Source of the DNA: a bacterium SM23_31
GTDB taxonomy: Bacteria > SM23-31
Length of the DNA stretch: 9,843 nucleotides
Direction of reading: 5' to 3'
Assembly (NCBI GenBank): GCA_001304035.1
Contig: LJUD01000083.1
Location: forward strand, 1-9,843
The position numbers were made by a program, and so were the translations under genes. Numbering within the stretch: the first letter of the stretch is position 1; the number at the start of each line of letters is the position of its first letter. Below are positions 7,010 through 9,843 of the stretch, piece after piece. The notes under the pieces are model-generated. The model saw only the letters and a list, made by a program, of their open reading frames with translations. It was not told where the DNA came from and did no database searches.

Positions 7010-9100
7010 TTACCGTATCGTAAAATTCCATGTTCTTTCCGCAGTATTATCCATTTGGTCATTTACAACAAAGCGCGCAGTATGTTCTCCCGGAGTAAGA
7101 TCCTGTTTTGGTATAAAGAATATTTTTTTTAGAATCGGATCCCATTCGGCGATTATTTTCTTCCCGTCAAGATAAAGCCCCATACGGCTTTCACCGGCAA
7201 TGCCCGATAGTTGATCGTCAAACCATGCCGCTATTTCCGGCTTTTTATTTGTAATGTCAGCGCCGTCACGCGGTGATATACGCCAAATTGCAGGCGGCAC
7301 CGTATCACGAATAACCGATACCGTTTCAAGACTGCTCAAATTCACCGATATTGAATGATCAGGCATATTACGATTTTGTCCGATATAATGCCACTCTCCA
7401 ACGTTGTCCCGGGCATAAATTCCCAACTTATCAGGTTTAGGGTCTTGAGGAGGATAATGCAGCGTCAAGTAAATATCCGAGCGCAAAACCGTCTCTTTAG
7501 GTTCTAAGTGCACTATTTCACTTACAATGTCATATCTGCCATTTTGGTCTTTTGTATTTTCAACATTGTATCTCAACCATATGTCTTTATATAAATTACC
7601 GGGCATGAAGGCAACATTGCCTGCATTCGAGGGTAATTGGACATTGTTACTCTCCGGTGTAACTCTGTACACTTCAACGGGAAAGGCGATTTCATAGTAA
7701 TGAGTCGATGATTCACCAACAATATGAAACCGAACCTGTTTATTTTCTATATCCGTTAAAGGTACAGCAGCTACAAAATCCCGGCGCGATTTTGCGCGTG
7801 TTTCTAATTGTTGAATAATACTATCTCCTTTTTCTACAGTCACTGCCGGCAATGCAACAAGATGCCGGTTTGACATGAACTCAATCCTAAGATAATCGTC
7901 CTGAAAATCCTGAGTAATCCTGAATTCGGCTCGAGGTTTTTCTTTACGGTCGGGTAAATCCACCCGGGTTATACCTGAATCGGGCGAGCTAACAGGGAAA
8001 ACCTGCTCCTGTTTGAATTGCTGAACATCAAAATTTCCCTGAATGATTGTTTCATTTCCTGCATAATCGGCTACTATTACTTCAAAAGGGACCTTTCCCA
8101 AACCGGCATCTCTAAGGCTCACTATACCGTCACCCTGGCGATAATCACCGTAGAATGGCAGTGTGTTTCCCTGTTCTAAATACAGCTTTTGAAATTTGCC
8201 CTTATCTCTCCGCAGCAGACGGTAATCTCTATCTAAATTTACAAGCCTGTCTTCATAATAGCTGTAATGCCCGAATTTTGCAGAAAAATATTCCCTTCCG
8301 TTCACCATTAATTTCATGCTGTATACACCGTAATTATTTTCGTAAGTTCCATTCCGGTCATACGCATCAACACTGATCCCAATATCACCCCAGACCGGGA
8401 TAGGGTTCGCGACAGTAAAAACGCCGTTTTTGCCATTATTAAGTGTTTTAATTACCGGCTGCCAGTCACCTTCAACATGAGATTCGACATTCATCGGTCT
8501 GATACATAGTTTTGTCGGGCGCGGCGCCATAATATCTTCAGCGGAAAATCCGTTGGCAAGCGGATTCAGGGGACGGTTATTATTGTCGCGTAGTTCGAAA
8601 TGAAGATGCTGAAGCCGGGTTCCGCTTCTTCCCGTAGTTGCGAGAACTTCGCCCCGTTTTACAGGTACCTCACCGGGCGAAAACCATATATCCACCGAAT
8701 ATGAATTCTGTTTTTCCTGCTCTTCCTCTATCATTTCCTGGAATTTAGGTGCAAAGCGCGATAGATGCCCGTAAACCACAATTCTTCCATCCTGCAATTG
8801 TAAATATACTGCTTTTCCATATCCAAAAGGAGATACACGAAGTTGATACAAAAAACCGTCATCTACCGCAACCACCTGATGCCCTTCTTTCCATATAGTT
8901 TTAATATCAATTCCCGCATGAAATCTATCTGTACGGGATTCGGCAAAAGTTGAAGTGAGGAATTTCCCGTATTTATCGCTGTCTATAATGGGCCAGAGAT
9001 AATTCGTCTGTGCATGTATTGTAAAAGAGTAAAGCAATAATACGAATGATGAGAGTACAATGACATGATACTTACAAAATTTTTTACTTATCAACCACAT
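7010..9100 (-). CDS. Exported M23 (LytM-type) metallopeptidase with long C-terminal beta-rich region
   Basis: From ATG 9100 the protein has 696 residues. A signal peptide (basic start, hydrophobic VIVLSSFVLLLYSF, likely cleavage after IHA near residue 30) is followed by an M23 domain at about 45-180. The zinc ligands are H61 and D65 (HAGID) and H167 (HLHFEL); the catalytic histidines are H112 (YGHLSRF) and H165, so the site is complete. A glutamate-rich insertion (about 119-135) sits between the motifs. M23 enzymes cut peptidoglycan cross-links, so periplasmic cell-wall remodelling is likely. The remaining ~500 residues are not recognised, but the last ~95 (from DTVPPAI, with DDQLSGI and LTPGEHT) resemble a bacterial Ig-like sandwich. 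Start: ATG 9100 follows GGGAG and AGAAG; TTG 9136 would overlap the upstream gene by 11 bp and push a polar stretch ahead of the signal peptide. It lies 25 bp after the HAD gene, likely co-transcribed. Only a weak hairpin follows the stop. Confidence 0.9.
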   Translation of the reverse strand: MWLISKKFCKYHVIVLSSFVLLLYSFTIHAQTNYLWPIIDSDKYGKFLTSTFAESRTDRFHAGIDIKTIWKEGHQVVAVDDGFLYQLRVSPFGYGKAVYLQLQDGRIVVYGHLSRFAPKFQEMIEEEQEKQNSYSVDIWFSPGEVPVKRGEVLATTGRSGTRLQHLHFELRDNNNRPLNPLANGFSAEDIMAPRPTKLCIRPMNVESHVEGDWQPVIKTLNNGKNGVFTVANPIPVWGDIGISVDAYDRNGTYENNYGVYSMKLMVNGREYFSAKFGHYSYYEDRLVNLDRDYRLLRRDKGKFQKLYLEQGNTLPFYGDYRQGDGIVSLRDAGLGKVPFEVIVADYAGNETIIQGNFDVQQFKQEQVFPVSSPDSGITRVDLPDRKEKPRAEFRITQDFQDDYLRIEFMSNRHLVALPAVTVEKGDSIIQQLETRAKSRRDFVAAVPLTDIENKQVRFHIVGESSTHYYEIAFPVEVYRVTPESNNVQLPSNAGNVAFMPGNLYKDIWLRYNVENTKDQNGRYDIVSEIVHLEPKETVLRSDIYLTLHYPPQDPKPDKLGIYARDNVGEWHYIGQNRNMPDHSISVNLSSLETVSVIRDTVPPAIWRISPRDGADITNKKPEIAAWFDDQLSGIAGESRMGLYLDGKKIIAEWDPILKKIFFIPKQDLTPGEHTARFVVNDQMDNTAERTWNFTIR

Positions 9101-9125
9101 TTTACTTCTGCTCCCGTTTATATTT

Positions 9126-9827
9126 TTAATTGTCAAGAATTGCGTTTACAGTTTCATCGGTATTATCAAATCCATGAAAAACATAATCAGGATTCTCTGA
9201 TTTTAATTCTTTCTCATTCCGTAAATGCTGATAAATCCCGATAGTGCGCGCCTGAATAACCTTGCCGCACTTAATATCGCTCGCTGTGTCTCCAATGACG
9301 ACAATGTTTCGAGGGGAAAATTTCACGGTATAATATTTTTCCGCCCGCTGCACCGCAACACGAGGAAGGTCTGTCCGCAAGAATCCATCATCACCGAATG
9401 CCCCCGTCGGGAAAGCATCGTTGAGGTTGAAGGGACCGAGTTTTATTCTTGCACCCTCTTCGATATTGCCGGTGAGCAGTCCAAGGTGAACGTACTGTAT
9501 AGATTGCAGCTTATCTATCAATTCTTGAACACCACTGTAAAGATGTGCATCTCCCTCAGCGTTATAATTCACTTTCATCAATTCGATATACCTTTTTATA
9601 ACCGATTCCATCAGTAAAGGTATTTCTTTTTCAGCGCAGCCCGCCCTGGTCAGCAAATCGGTAATGATAATCTGGTCTGTTTTGCCGGCACAATCGCCGG
9701 TCTTTAAGGTAAATTCCTGCTTTGTTTCTTCAAAAATTGCCTGAGACAGCGATTTTCTTGCTCCCGTGCCGGGATGTAACAGCGTGCCGTCTATGTCAAA
9801 AAGCGCTAAAATATCTTCGGTATTCAT
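9126..9827 (-). CDS. HAD-superfamily phosphatase (phosphoglycolate phosphatase-like)
   Basis: The 233-residue length fits Gph/beta-phosphoglucomutase-type HAD hydrolases. Motif I is FDIDGTLL (nucleophile D11, acid D13), motif II is LLTGN (T119), and motif IV is VIGDTASD (D180, D184). The usual KP-type lysine of motif III is not obvious; K129 (ARIKL) or R156 in the LPRVAVQRA helix could serve. The alpha-helical cap lies between motifs I and II (about 20-95). It should be a soluble cytoplasmic phosphatase for a small phosphorylated metabolite; substrate unknown. Start ATG 9827 has AAGG 9-10 nt upstream. It is the first gene of a probable two-gene unit with the M23 peptidase; the pairing gives no clear functional link. 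Confidence 0.9.
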   Translation of the reverse strand: MNTEDILALFDIDGTLLHPGTGARKSLSQAIFEETKQEFTLKTGDCAGKTDQIIITDLLTRAGCAEKEIPLLMESVIKRYIELMKVNYNAEGDAHLYSGVQELIDKLQSIQYVHLGLLTGNIEEGARIKLGPFNLNDAFPTGAFGDDGFLRTDLPRVAVQRAEKYYTVKFSPRNIVVIGDTASDIKCGKVIQARTIGIYQHLRNEKELKSENPDYVFHGFDNTDETVNAILDN

Positions 9828-9843
9828 TATATATTACCTTTTT
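9828..9843 (-). promoter_or_regulatory. Ribosome binding site of the HAD gene
   Basis: On the minus strand the edge of the window reads AAAAAGGTAATATATA directly before ATG 9827, giving an AAGG Shine-Dalgarno at 9-nt spacing. Any promoter lies outside the window. Confidence 0.6.

Noticed and set aside
9225..9617. 130-codon plus-strand frame opposite the HAD gene
   Set aside because: Antisense shadow; the minus strand carries a complete HAD motif set over the same bases.

Overview
The window looks like a chromosomal segment from an AT-rich, free-living bacterium of the Bacteroidota/Ignavibacteriota/Calditrichota neighbourhood (FCB group). The main pointer is the first protein, which ends in a textbook type IX secretion sorting domain with the YPNPFNP motif and the KIYNLVGQE signature seen across these phyla. 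Supporting signs are the -35/-10 promoters with long AT spacers and an initiator tRNA gene that does not encode its CCA end. This placement is inference; no ribosomal marker is present.

Layout. 1-3783 (+): the 3' part of a very large secreted protein (end of a beta-propeller, a HYDIN-like domain, about eight or nine fibronectin III-like modules, sorting domain). 3784-4230: non-coding leader with a good promoter at 4119-4146. 4231-5631 (+): a DASS/CitT-type anion transporter, followed by a strong terminator at 5713-5746. 5747-6173: gene-free, holding a possible 267-bp element with 12-bp terminal inverted repeats (5791-6057) and small GC-rich palindromes. 6174-6938 (-): a tRNA transcription unit with its own promoter and terminator. 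7010-9100 (-): an exported M23 (LytM) metallopeptidase. 9126-9827 (-): a HAD-family phosphatase 25 bp upstream of the peptidase, probably in the same operon.

The tRNA unit is the unusual part. Read on the minus strand it runs: promoter, an intact initiator tRNA-Met, a second copy in which the 3' side of the anticodon stem and part of the variable loop are replaced by a 15-nt palindrome, a small GIY-YIG nuclease gene, a 20-nt fragment of the tRNA 3' end, a third decayed copy carrying the same palindrome, and a terminator. The two halves are colinear at an exact offset of 481 bp, so the array arose by duplication with the nuclease gene at or near the junction. The same palindrome, one base shorter, also sits inside the nearby inverted-repeat-bounded element. 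My reading is a mobile or tRNA-gene-targeting GIY-YIG unit together with a dispersed palindromic repeat that has invaded tRNA genes. The structure is seen directly; the mobility is inferred.

The remaining genes look like ordinary chromosomal functions: secreted adhesion or surface protein, carboxylate uptake, envelope peptidase and small-molecule phosphatase.
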